DNA of 64,000 nt from Hyaloscypha bicolor E (Eukaryota; Ascomycota; Leotiomycetes; Helotiales; Hyaloscyphaceae): assembly GCF_002865645.1 (NCBI RefSeq), contig NW_020194525.1, positions 157,125-221,124 on the forward strand. The letters are read 5' to 3'. This document shows positions 12,463 to 25,214 of this stretch, in pieces. Within the stretch, counting starts at the first letter, position 1, and each line of letters opens with the position of its first letter. The position numbers were made by a program, and so were the translations under genes. Below the pieces are notes generated by a model, which searched no databases, had not been told where the DNA came from, and saw nothing but the letters and a program-made list of their open reading frames with translations.

Positions 12463-15400
12463 ATGTCTACCACAGATGGCGCGGAACAGTACCTGGACAA
12501 AAATTCTAAGTTCTCGGAAACAATGGGAATTAAGCAGCAGTGAGTAAAAAGTCCATATCATCTTCAGGGTGCTCACAGATATTACCACAGTACTGCCAAC
12601 GCGGCATCCCTCCAGGGAACTACGCCAGATAACTTCAGTTTCTTCCAAGACAATGACAGTGACGATAGTCTTAGCCACCCTGATTCCGGATTTGACAGCG
12701 GAAGGAGTCCACCAAGCTCTAATACATCCTTTACACCGCCGCCGAGACCCGAAGAAATCACTCGAATGCAGAAGCATATCAGCATGCAAGAATTTGGAAA
12801 AGATCTTCAGAAGGCTGCTAGATGTATCTTTCCCAACGTGCATCAATCCAGATACTCCAACGCGTACGTACTGATGTTCATGTGGGAGATTGAGGACGAG
12901 AATCTCCCAGTCCGCTTGGAGATTGATAAGTTGCGCTACGTCTTCGAGGAGATCTACCACTACGACGTGGAGGTCTTTAGAATTCCAGATAAGAGGAGCC
13001 ACAGCAAAGTCAGCGCAAAAATAAATGAGTTCGTCTCAATTAACGATGACAGTGTGGAGGATCTTAAGATTGTCTTCTATGCCGGACATAGCAAGTTGTC
13101 GAAGACGAAGGACATTGTATGGACTAGGTATGTTTGTACTTCGATGTTCAGGCTTCAACTTTACCTTCATCAATTTTCTAGCACGTAAACACAAGAACAT
13201 ACTAACTAGAATATCAAAAAGTGTACAGAAGACCGGTGATAAATTTGCGACTGTTACCTGGACTGGCATACAACAAGAACTTCAACAAGCTCAGAGCGAC
13301 GTTTTAATCCTCCTCGACTGCTGCTCCTCGGGAGTTGCGGACGGGGGAGAAGGTAATGGGGTGACTGAGTTACTAGCTGCTTGTCCTTTTGGGATCGAAG
13401 CTAATGGCGTCGGTCCTTATTCGTTCACAAATTCATTGACGATTGAGTTGAGGCTCCTTAGTCAGAAGAAGTTGTTTTCTGTTGGTGACCTCTATTCCAA
13501 CATGTACCGCAGAAACCAATCACATCTGCATCAAGGCGTTGCTAACGAACGGTATCCACCTCCCATTCATTTGCGATTAAGGTCCGAGGAAAAGTTCCCT
13601 AGAAGCATACAGCTTTCTGTCCAGCGGCAAGTCTCCCAATTGGACACAGAACTCGGTACCTCTGAGCATTCAGAACATATGGCCCCACCAAGGATCCCCG
13701 ATAAATCAATCAATCGCCAAATACTGTTCGGGACTGGCCCGAAGACGCCAAACGAGCCTCTATATCCTAGGCCTTATTTCGAATATGGGTCTATGTCGCA
13801 ACAATCTAGCGAATCGGAGCTCACAAAGAAATCTGTATCACTGGCACCTCTTGAAAGCGTCGATGTGTGTAAGAAAAAGCCGCCATCGCCAGTAGATGGC
13901 AACAGAATGCTACTTGCTATCCGGTTTACCGATACAGTAACGGCTAAAGATCTGTCATCTGAGTATTTTGCCGATTGGCTTCGGACCATACCTGGAGAAG
14001 TCGCAGAAGTAGTCGTGGAGGCTGGGTTCATATGCGATTCTACGCTCCTTTTGGTTTCCCTTCCTGTTTCGTTGTGGACTTACCTGTCGGATAATCCCGC
14101 TATAATTCCTCTCGGTCGGGTTCTGTCCTCGAATCTCCTGGCGCCGAAACAAGTTATTTTGGGCAGAACAGATAACGAGGATGATGTAAATCCACAATCT
14201 CCAACAAAAGAAAATAAAGGAAAAGGGAAGATCGTCTCGTTTGCAGAAGAGGGGAATCAAGTGATTCTCCCACGAGATTTCGGATATGAGGAAAATAGTA
14301 TTGACGAAGGTCTGGAGGTGGAAGCCGATATGTGTCAGGACTTAGGTAAGGGAAAATATGAGATAACAGGGGCCATTACGACTAACCTCACTGAAGTCGT
14401 TGATTATACCGAAGAAGTATCAGAGGAATCCACAGATACCGAGGAAGAAACCGAAGATGACGAATCAATCGAAGAGGTGTCAACAGGAGTCCTCGTTGCA
14501 TACCCCGGCGATTCTCCTAGTTTTAGAGTCTCAGGTCCCGCAATCATCTATTGTCTTAACATCCGTGACAAATTCCCCTTGGCCGAAATCCAGCTGGTTG
14601 AAAGGCTAGGGGAGGCGAACTGGCAACGCCATGTGGCCATTCGAAGCAGGAATGAATTAGAAGAGATCACAGCGCTTGAAATACCACAGGAAACACCAAG
14701 ATATGTCTTCCAGCCAAAGTCGACCTTTGAGGATTCGGGCTTAGGTACCAGCCTTCCAACTCTACTAAGTGCGCCATCTCTGGCTCCGCACGTCTATCAT
14801 ACTTCAAATATCGAAAGTCTACGACCGCGATCCTCTTACGCTCCATCGCTATTGTCTTATCTATCGAGAGCCTCGGATCCTGATACCGACCATTTCCGGG
14901 TTCCTCCCATCCCAAGAGAGGCTGCCGAACGGAAACCATTCTCGTGTTTCATCTGCCGGCGTGTCATCAGTCACGTCAGAAACCGGTTAGAGTGGAAGTG
15001 AGTGATATACAAGGATGTATTTGAATTCAAAGCTAACAAGTTTATGTACTTCAGGCTACATGTTTTCACGGATATTCGGCCATATATTTGTTTATTCTCG
15101 ACTTGTACTGAGGTACTTTCTACATTCCCAACTCGCAAAACTTGGGCAGAGCATCAATCTCACTATCACTTTGTTGACATCTCATGGCACTGTCAGCATT
15201 GTCCAGCAATTTTTGATAGTCTTGAGGAATTCAAGCTGCATTTAAACGAATTTCATGCTACGCCAGTCAGCGATTCCGTGGTCCAGCTTGCCGAGAAAAG
15301 ATTGCCGCATACAATTGGGACAGTAAAGTGCCCATTGTGTTTGAAGGTTCCAGGGAGTACAGAGGCATCTTACTTCTTGCATGTTTCAAAACATATGGAG

Positions 15401-17204
15401 AGCATTGCCCTCGGAGCCCTGCCAAGGGAACCAGATGAGCCCCAGGAGACTGGCCCAGATGATTCCGACTCCGACATCAGCCGACAGGGAACAAGTGAAA
15501 GAGATTCGTATTTGGTTGAAGCAGCTTCCCAATTGACTTCAACTAGTCCAAAATTGGCCGGAGGAGAGCTAAAAAGAGACGGGCAAGATGATGTTGTACT
15601 TATGAATTGCCCCTTTTGCGATTATACAGCAGATAGCGAATATTGGATCATGGTACGTATTGCTACACGATCTAATGGCGAGACTCGGCTTGCCCAAATG
15701 TTGATAATTTTGGCAGTTTCACATAGAAACCACACACCCCGCCCCAGTGAGCGACGAGCTCTCGAAATTCTCATGGTACAAGCCTGATCACGAGTTTGAA
15801 ATGTCGTACGACTTCAATATCCAACCTCCAGCCATAAAGACTGCCACGTTGGTGGCCCTTGTCGCACGGCTTACAAGACATGACATGTTGGATTCCATGT
15901 TCAATAACACATTCCTGCTTACTTACAAATCCTTCACGACTGCCCGTGAGCTATTTGTGTTCTTGGTGAGGAGGTTCCAAATTCAGCCTCCGGATGGAAT
16001 GGCTCAGGACGAATTTGAAAAATGGCGAGATCGAAAGCAGAAGTTAATTCGTTTCCGTGTCGTCAATATCTTAAAGAGTTGGGTCGACAATTTCTGGATG
16101 GAAGATCAGAGTCATGAGACCATGTCGCTTCTCCGAGACATATATTACTTTGCCCGAGATACAGTAAAGGTTATAGGAGTTTCTGGAGCCAATTCGCTGA
16201 TGATACTCTTGGAGCAACGAATTCGAAGAAATGACGAAACCAAAGTAAAACGTTTGATACTCAATTCAAGTCAATCGTGGCCTGCACCTATACTGCCGAG
16301 AAGTATGAAAATTATCACCTTCCTTGATGTTAACATTACGGAGTACGCTCGACAATTGACGCTCATGGAATTTAATTTACTTAGTAAGATCAATACTAAA
16401 GAGCTTTTGTCTAATAATTGGAACAAAGCGGCGGTAAAGGATGGGCTGGAGCCAGCTCGAAATATCAAGGCATTTCTGCTTCATGACAGCCAGTTGTCAG
16501 ATTGGATTATTGGATTGACTCTCTATCAAACCACCGCCAAGAAAAAAGGGGCTGTGATCAAGCACTTTGTTGGCATAGCAAATGTAGGTTTCATTCCCGT
16601 AAGCATGAATCCAACGACTGATATTTCCAGAAATGCCGCCAACTAAATAACTATTCAGCGGTAGCCTCTATTGTCTTCGCTCTCGGAGCCCCGAAAATAG
16701 TAGTGTTGAACGAAACATGGAAACTAGTTTCCAATGACACAATAAGAATACTGCAAGAATTACGTGGGCTCATGAGCTTTTACAAAGGTTATTCACAGCA
16801 GTATCAAGATGCATTGCATCTTGCAAATCCACCTTGCATCCCGTGCTTGAGTATGTTACCGTCTTAACACAAACTTAGACAGTATTCCTGACTCTTTTTT
16901 CCTTTTAGGAGTTCATCTTACCGAACTTGCTCGTACCGAGGCTGCTGCTCCCGTAATAATTGATAAGTCGGCCCAAATCAATTTTGCACAACTGCAGAAA
17001 ACCGCAGAAATCATCCGCGACATCCAACAATATCAGAATATCTCATATTCATTGCAGCCAGTGCCAGAACTGCAAGAGTATATACTGGTGAATCTGCAAG
17101 CTGCGAGCGATGCTGGGGAGCCGGAACCCAAGAATTTGGAGGCTGAATTACTATCCTCACCAGCCGGGAAGAGCGGAAGAGAAACCCCCAGTTACTTCGG
17201 ATGA
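12463..17204 (+). CDS. Caspase-like / C2H2 zinc finger / RasGEF fusion protein
   Basis: Seven inferred exons encode 1460 aa: 12463-12539, 12579-13127, 13222-14997, 15055-15652, 15717-16583, 16631-16850 and 16909-17204; all phases agree. The N-terminus is Ser/Asp/Pro rich. A caspase-like domain (about 95-330) has FYAGHS with His196 and LLDCCSSG with Cys243, matching the His/Cys dyad of clan CD peptidases (compare DSCHSG of metacaspases). A Glu/Asp-rich stretch follows near 600-630. C2H2-type fingers run about 784-945 (CFIC, CQHC, CPLC, HVSKHMESIALGALP), a fungal pattern. RasGEF_N (about 1030-1150) includes FNNTFLLTYKSFTTARELF. The catalytic RasGEF domain (about 1200-1440) includes ITEYARQLTLMEF, FVGIAN and INFAQLQKTAEII. 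RasGEFs load Ras with GTP. Intron 1 is only 39 bp; if it is wrong, translation could begin at 12766. The exon-3 acceptor could be 13210 instead of 13222. Confidence 0.85.
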
Positions 17205-17830
17205 GAAGCTCGATATAAAACACTATCACGTTCTGCCGGCACCTAAAACGCCACAAGTTCTGCCTCTAGCCTTGAGAATAGAGCTTTCTCCTCCCCAACT
17301 GCGCGTTTTCGAAGTTGTCTTGTAGCTACCGAACTGAGGATTGTTGAGAGCTTTCTCGTCTCGAAATTTCATCCACGTAAACTGGGCAACTTGCGGTAGA
17401 TAGTGACCACGGACTTGTTTTTCTTGTTTTTGAATCCCTCGTCTGCCTTCCCGAGCTTGTCTTGTACCTGCCGAACTTGAAAACGGTTTTCGTGACAACA
17501 GGAAAGAACAACTCTTAGTCTTGGAGGCAGCATCGGGAAGATAACGCAAAACTTCGCCCCCTGCGCCGTTGCATGACCGAACTCTTGCTAGACGGTAGAT
17601 CCCTCAGGCTCTTTATTCCCGGACTTCTCGAATTGTAATACCGCTCTCGAGTTCTAGGATTCCGAGACGAACTCGGTCCCTGGACTCTCTTAAATCCTAA
17701 TACTTAGTTGTATTGCGGAGGCAAATTCGGGCATTTAAAGGGACCTTAATAACGTGTCCAAGGTTCTACAAGTCCTTAATAATTTCCTAGCGTTAATAGT
17801 TAGATCGGGGAAAGGGAATTAAGAACTCGA
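17205..17830. other. 3' flank of RasGEF fusion gene, no gene seen
   Basis: This stretch has normal composition and only short open frames. Two loosely similar segments containing CTTGT(A/C) and CCGAACT(T/G) occur near 17322-17340 and 17458-17480. From about 17700 the sequence grades into the next AT-rich block. Confidence 0.5.
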
Positions 17831-17982
17831 ATTCGTATATCTAGGGGTTTGTAGCTTTTTAGTAAAGTATTAATAATGAAAGTAATAAAATAAATACTTA
17901 AAAAGCAAATATATAAATAAAGCAAATTTAAAAATCATACTTTAATAAGGAATTAATTTATTAAAATTGCATTATTAGTAAC

Positions 17983-18064
17983 TCAATATTATTAATAATT
18001 CAATATTATTAATAATTCAATATTATTAATAATTCAATATTATTAATAATTCAATATTATTAAT
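17983..18064. repeat. 17-bp tandem repeat, about 4.8 copies
   Basis: The unit TCAATATTATTAATAAT is repeated exactly four times head to tail (17983-18050), followed by a partial fifth copy. It lies near the left edge of the RIP block. The perfect identity of the copies suggests they amplified after the surrounding mutation. Confidence 0.9.
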
Positions 18065-18965
18065 TACCTAATATTAAATAATTATATATAATAAATCTTA
18101 AATATTAATTAAGGAAATTAATATTTATTTTTTCTTTCTCTTTTTATTTTATATTATATTAATATAATATAATAGTATTTTATTATAATATAAGCTAAAT
18201 AAAACACTTAAAATAATTTTAATATTCTAGTATTTCTTACTTGTTTTTAGATTATATTAATTATAATTAAAATAATTCAATATTAATTTCTATTAATAAT
18301 AAGTATTTTAGATTTAATAAATAATTTTTTTAATTAAAAGAAATATTAAGAATTCTTTAAAATTAAAATTTTCTTTATATATTAAATATATTTTAAAATA
18401 AAATATAAAATATAAAAAAATTAATTTTTTAAAGGAAATAATTAAATTATTATTATAGAATAATAATAATTAGTTAATTTCTAGCTTAATTTAGCTTTTA
18501 TATTATAATATTATTAATATATTATAAAATTATTTAATAATTAATAAATATAAAAATATAAAAATATAAAAGAATAATTTTTCTTTATATAATTAATTAA
18601 ATATTAATTAATTTAATCTAATTTAAGAAAATTTGAATTATATTAATTATACTTTAATTAATATAATCAATTTTTTAATATATTATATATAGCTAAATTT
18701 GAATTATATTATATAATTTAGTTATAAATAATATTAGTAATAATATTTAATTTTTAAAAACATTTATATTAATAAAGTCTTTTTCTTTTAATTTATTATA
18801 AAATAACTTATAATTAATAATATTTATTATTTTATATTAGAAATAATAATTAAATAATAATTTTTATTATAATAAAACATTATTATTATATTATAATAAT
18901 AATATATTAATAGATTATTAGAAAGAGAGGTATAGTACGAGTGGCCAAAGCTTAAATACAGGAAT

Positions 18966-18993
18966 GTAGTCACGTGAGCCTGCACGTGACTAC
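18966..18993. repeat. Perfect 11-bp inverted repeat with CACGTG cores
   Basis: GTAGTCACGTG and CACGTGACTAC are exact reverse complements separated by AGCCTG. The flanking 18930-19005 is the only visibly GC-normal patch in its block. CACGTG is the E-box recognised by bHLH regulators, but a foldback or transposon terminus fits equally well. Confidence 0.8.
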
Positions 18994-21900
18994 TAGTACG
19001 CAGTTACTATATAATAATTTTTAAAGCTTATTATAATTTTAAAGTAATTAAAATAATATTTAAACTAAAAATATAAAAAAGCTTTCTTTTATTTAAAATT
19101 AAAATTATTTTTATTTTAATAAAAACTAAACTTTAAATTATATATTTAAAGATTTATTTAAAAGTTATTAGATTTAATATCTTAAATATATTATATTATA
19201 AGTATTTATTAATTTAATATTAAAATATATATTTAAAATAATTAATTAATTTATAATTTAGGGTATTTTCTATTATTAAAGTTATATATAACTAATAAAT
19301 ATATATTTTTATAATAAATAATATTATAATATTTTTATTTTATTTATAATAATATATTTAAAATTATTATTATTATTAAAATTATTATTTTTAAAACTAA
19401 CTTTTTTAATATTAATAAATTTAATAAAATAATAACTAATATTTTAAAAAAATTAATATAAATTATATTTAATATTATTTAATAAGAAATATAAAAATAT
19501 TATAGACTTAATAATAATTAAATAAAAGTAATAAATTATTTATTTTTAAATTAAGCTTTAATTTAATAATATTATTAAGCTCGAATATATTTATATATTA
19601 TAAGTTTTAATAATTCTAAATTAAGTAAATAATAATAATTAGAAAATAATTTATTTTTAAGGCTTTTTTTTAATATTAATATTTATATAATAGCTAATAT
19701 TTTAATTAAATTATATTTTATATTATTATATTATATATTATTAAATACTAATTATTATAAAGCTTATTTAAAAATGAAAATAATTAATTATATTAATAAT
19801 ACTTTAATTTAAAAATATTATTTCTTTATTTAATAAACTTGCTTTTAATATTTTTTTTTATTATATTAATATATTTATATTAATTATAGCTTTTAAATTA
19901 TTAAATTATTTAATAAAATTCTAATAATATTTAAATAAAGTTTAATTAGCCTATATAAGTAATATAATATAGGCCTTATATAACCTATTTAAGCCTTTAT
20001 ATTTTTTTTTTATATATTAAAGTAAATATAAGAATTATTTTTCATTTTATATAATATTAGTTTCTTTAGTCTTTTATTAATATTATATACTAGCTTATAT
20101 ATTAGTTTTCGTATTTTGAATCTTAATAATATTAATTTTATATTTTCTTTTTTTAATTTTTTTTAATTATTTCTTATTATTTTTTCTTGCCTGTTTTTTT
20201 ATATTTTTTTTTAAGATTCTTTTTACTTTTTATAAATAATCTTTTCTTTTCTTTTCTTTTTAATTTTATTATATTTAGTTTAATAATAATATTTAGTTTT
20301 TTAGTTTTTTTTAATTTATTATAAATTATTTCTAAATAAAATAACTCGATTTCTTTCTAATAGCTTTATATGTTTTTAAAAACTTTATTTATTAAAAAAA
20401 GACTTAATTTATATATATCTTTTAATTTCTTTTTAGTAAAGTTCTTATATATATTTTTTATTTTATAAAATATTTGAAAAGAAGAATTTTAATATATTAT
20501 TAATTATTTAATTTATAAATTCTTTTTATTATAATTAATAAGTCTAGTTCTAAAAAAAGATTTAATTAACTTATTTAAAGTATTTCTAATTTTCTTTTCG
20601 ATTTTTAAAGCTTTAAAAAATAAAAAAAACTTTATATTATTTTTTTTAAGCTTATTTAGAAATTTAGAAATATTATATAATTCGGGCTATTTCTTTTATA
20701 TTATTAATTCTTTAAACTTTAATTAAAGTTATAATTTATTAAATAAAGATATATAAATTCAAGTAATAAATTAGTTTTATTATAATTATAATTTTTTTTA
20801 ATAATTTTTTTTTAATTATTTACTTTTTAAAAGCTTTTAATATTATATTAAAATTAAATAAATAAATTCTAGTTTTTATAAAAATTAAATATTTTTTTAA
20901 TAAAAGCTAAAGTTTTAATTTATTTTTATAAATCTTATTTTTAATTATTTTTAAATATTAATACTTCTTTTATTAAAAATTTATAATATCTAATATCTAA
21001 TAATTAATATAAATAAATAAAAATAAATAAGATTTAAAGGCTTTATAAATTTAATCTAATAATAAAAATATTATAGCTATTTATAAACTAGCCTATTATT
21101 TATATACTTATTTTTAAAAATTATAATTTTAATATTTAAAACTAAATTATTATTAAAATACCTTTATATAAATATATTATTTAATATAATAATTAATAAA
21201 TTAAGCTTTTAAAAATTAATAAATATATATTTTAAAGCTATAACTAGCTTTCTTTATATAAGATCTTTTATAAATATCTGAATTTAATTAATATAAATAT
21301 ATTTTTAATTAAATAATCTTTTATTTATATATTTTAAATTTTTATAAATAATTATAATAATACTATATATATATTTTACTCGAAATCTTTATTTATTTAT
21401 AATATATTAATTACTTTTATAAATATTATATTTCTCTTATATAATTTTTAAATTATTAAAGTTTTTTATAATAATTTTTCTTTTATAATTTATAAGCTTA
21501 ATATGAATTATATACTATTAGTCTAATTTTCTTTATTTCTTTATTTAATAAAATACTTATATATTTCTAATTTAATTAATAAGAAAAAATATTTAATTTA
21601 TAGCTTTTAAAATTAATATAATTATTATAATTATTATAAAAGTAATTTCTTATAATATATATATTTATATATTATATTAAGCTTATTTTTTAAGTCTTAT
21701 TTAAACGCGTATTATATTTTTAATTTTTAAAGAAAAGCTTAAACTTTTTATATTAATTAAAATATATTAAATATAAAAATAAAAATTTATAAATTTGTAA
21801 TTTCGGTTTTTATAAGATTTTTTCAAGTATATATATTCTTTTTTATTTATTTCTCTTATAATATATATTAAACTATTTTATATTATTAAAGCTTTTTAAG

Positions 21901-23299
21901 CCTTTAAATTATTTCTTTATTTTTATTATATAATATATAGCTTTAGATATAATAATATATTTAATAATTTAAATAAAAGTAAAATAGTATTAAAAAGTAA
22001 ATTAAATATAATTTTTATATATAAGATTATATTAAGGTTATTTAATAAGGTTTAATAATTTACTTATTTAATTATTCTTATAATTAAATATATTTTAATT
22101 AAAAAATACTTTATTAAATAATTATTAATTTAAATAAAAGCTATAATTATATAAAAAAAATATTTTAATTAAATATATAATTTCTTTTTAATATAATAAA
22201 AACAATTAAAAATTAATATTAAAATTATTATAATATTAAACTTTATATAACTAGTAAGCTTAATAAGCTAGCCTGACCTAGATATAAAAATATTTATAAA
22301 TAAGAAATAATAATTATAAGAAAAATAAAAGAAAAAAATATATATAAGTATATTTAAAGAATAAAGAACTTTAAATATTAGAAAAGTAATTATTATAATA
22401 ATTAATTTTCTATTTTTAAAAGAGAAAGAAAGAAAGAAAATTACTAAGTTTAAAAGAATTACTTGAAAAATTAATAATTATAAGAGAATTTCAAGAATTA
22501 ATATTTTAAAGTTTTTGAAATAACTTTATTTTAATAAAAATTAAATATCTCTTTTTATAAATTAAAAAATAAACTAAATCTATTTTAAGTTATTTAATAA
22601 TTTTAAAATAAATTTAAAACTTTTTTCTAATTAATATTAGTTTATTAATAATATTATAAAATAATATATTTTAAAAATAGAAATTATAATATTATAATAT
22701 TAATATATTTTCTTTAAATTTATTAAGTTTAATTAAATCTAGTTTATAAAATAAGTTATATATAAAATATAAAATTATATAATAATCGAGTAATAATAAT
22801 TTATATAATTATAATTATATAAATATTAAACTTTTTTTTTAATATATATATATATATAAATTAATTAATACTAGTTTATTAATAAATACATAATATTATT
22901 ATATAATTATAAAATCCTATTTATATTATTTATTAATAAATTAATATATCCTAGAAATAGAAATTATAATATTAGTATTTTTTTTAAAATTTATTAAGTT
23001 TAATTATATATATAATATAAGTTATATAATATTTAAAGTAATAATAATAGACATAGTTATAATTATATAAATAACTTTTAATTAGGGATAGTAATAATAA
23101 TTATTAGAGAATAATATAAAAGATATATAGAGTTTTGTATAGAGATAGAACTAGTAGGGTGGATTTTGCTTTAGCCGCCGCATAAGCGATATCATGTGAT
23201 CTGACCTACTTTTCCTTCGAAACTTAAAACCGTTTCATTACAAAACAAGTCAATACAGGACAAGGGCAAGTAATCTTTACTACCAAGACCTCAATTGCG

Positions 23300-24976
23300 A
23301 TGTCGCCTATCGAAAGACTCTCGTGGGAGGTCCTGGGCCTCATCCTGTCACGTTTACCCAAGAACGATGACGACCCGTCACTGCAATTCGGATTCGACGC
23401 GCCCCCACCGTCACCGTCACTTCTCCCTCTGTATGCCACCGTATGCAAGAGCTGGACTCAGCATATCGAGCGACGGACTTTCAAATCCATTCGATTAAAG
23501 AGCACGGAGTTGGACGAATTCTCCAGGCTCGTCAAAGGCCATCGAGCCGCCGCGCTCTCTAGTCTGAAATATGAGGTCGTCCTTCCTACTTATAGTGAGA
23601 ATGCTTGCGCAAAATTCGAGACCAAGAAAGACCAGGGGCGGAACGATGCCGTGTTCATGGATGCAATTCATGATCTTTTCGAGGTTTTTAAGTCATGGGA
23701 GACGGATTCCAAAGCTGGCGGTGAGCGGGGAAATGCTCAGCCTGGGACGGAATCTAAAACTTCGACCAACTCTGGCTCTTTCGAATTTGTGTTGTCTGAC
23801 ATCTACTCTCCAATGGATGGCCCTCATCGAGGGAAAGACAAATACAAAGAAGATCGTATGCAATGGGAACTCGGAAAGCGCCACGACCTGTGGAACTATC
23901 GATACGAGCATTCTTTCTTGCAGCTCCGCCGAGCTGAAACTTTGCCGTCCATATCGCGAATCTCGAGCTTCACTACAAATAGCTGCTCGTCTCGAATTGT
24001 TGCACCCAGTTCCCTTGCGATTATGGCGTCCAAATTCACTAATTTGCAAAACCTTCAATGGGCGTGCGTTGACGACGAGAAGAAGTACCCCGAGGCCAGG
24101 GAGCAACTTCGTTATGGTGAGTGTTCTCAAACATTTGGGCTCTATGTATGCTAAAGATCAGCGCTAGACTTTGCTCAAAACCTTCAAGGTCTCTCTCTTC
24201 ACTCGCTCGTAAGCGTCGACCTCGAATACAACCACGAGGCACCATCAAATCACAACTTCACCCCAATCACGGCCCTGCACTCCAGCTCACCCACCACCGA
24301 CCACCTCAGCAAAGCTCTCCATCATCTCAGTCAAGCCCCTAATCTCACAACTTTCAAACTCGACGGGCCGATCGTCATCTCTCCCGCCCTATTCTGGCCT
24401 TCCTCTCCTGAAGGCACCACACACACCTGGCCCAAACTCCAACAATTCCACTTGAAGTTCAACCCTTGCACTCCGTCCGGCGGATGGTACTTCACGCGGC
24501 GCCCCTCCAAAACCGCAGACGACGACCAATGGGACTCCGAAGGCGAAGCCATGCGCGCACGTGATTCCGAGTCTGACACAGACAGTGACTCGGACGCCTC
24601 CGACAGCGCCATCTGGGATTCCTACCATCCGATCAAAGAAGGGCGTGCTCAGGGAACCATTCCATCGCGGATATTCAGGGACTACCCTATTGATGAGGAG
24701 ATCTTGCCGTTGTTGAAAGCGATGGCGAAGGCTGTGGCGCGCATGCCGGCTTTGCAGATGCTGAGTGTGATGGGAGCTCCGGATGGGAATCCGGATGCGG
24801 TTTTTGAAGTCGCTTTCATTGAGGCGGGAGTGTCGGACTTGATGGACGAGAATCCGGAGGATTCATTGAGGCCTAGACTTTATTGGCAGACGGGCGATTG
24901 GCGACCAGCTGAGGAAGTTCTTGATTTGTGGAAGGAAGCAGCACGGGGGCTGTTGGTCAAGTTTTTTGAGTTTTAG
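23300..24976 (+). CDS. F-box domain protein
   Basis: Two inferred exons (23300-24116 and 24162-24976) encode 543 aa; the 45-bp intron has GT/AG and restores phase. The N-terminus IERLSWEVLGLILSRLPK, followed by LYATVCKSWTQHIERRTF, is the usual fungal F-box pattern, in which the F-box is followed by ERRTF and a long variable region. A Ser/Asp/Glu-rich run (ESDTDSDSDASDS) lies near residue 415. F-box proteins typically dock substrates to SCF ubiquitin ligases; the substrate is unknown. The gene begins just inside the right edge of the AT-rich block. It appears intact, with normal codon use. Confidence 0.85.
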
Positions 24977-25214
24977 CTTCTCTTGGGTATGTCATGGTAT
25001 TCTATGAGAATATATTGACCTTCTACTCAAATCTATGACTCAATCTCTCTTTCTTGAACGTGGTGGCTCTGTCCCGTTCGCTACTGATAATGTCTAAACT
25101 CCGCAATACCTCACATCCAGCCCCATACCAAAGGTCTACAAGACAGCAAATCAGCACTAAAATGGTTCAGGAACAGCTAAGACTTGATCAACACGGTGTT
25201 TTTGACTTTGGCAC

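Larger units (their letters stand above)
17831..23150. repeat. Second AT-rich RIP-degraded block
   Basis: Composition is like 1-6170: nearly all A/T, few CA or TG dinucleotides, no usable open frame. It separates two gene-bearing islands. The one clear break is a short GC-normal patch near 18930-19005. No transposon family can be identified. Confidence 0.85.

Noticed and set aside
12328..13002. 224-codon minus-strand frame opposite the caspase gene start
   Set aside because: No domain features; the plus strand encodes the Ser/Asp-rich lead and the caspase-like domain with matched splice phases.
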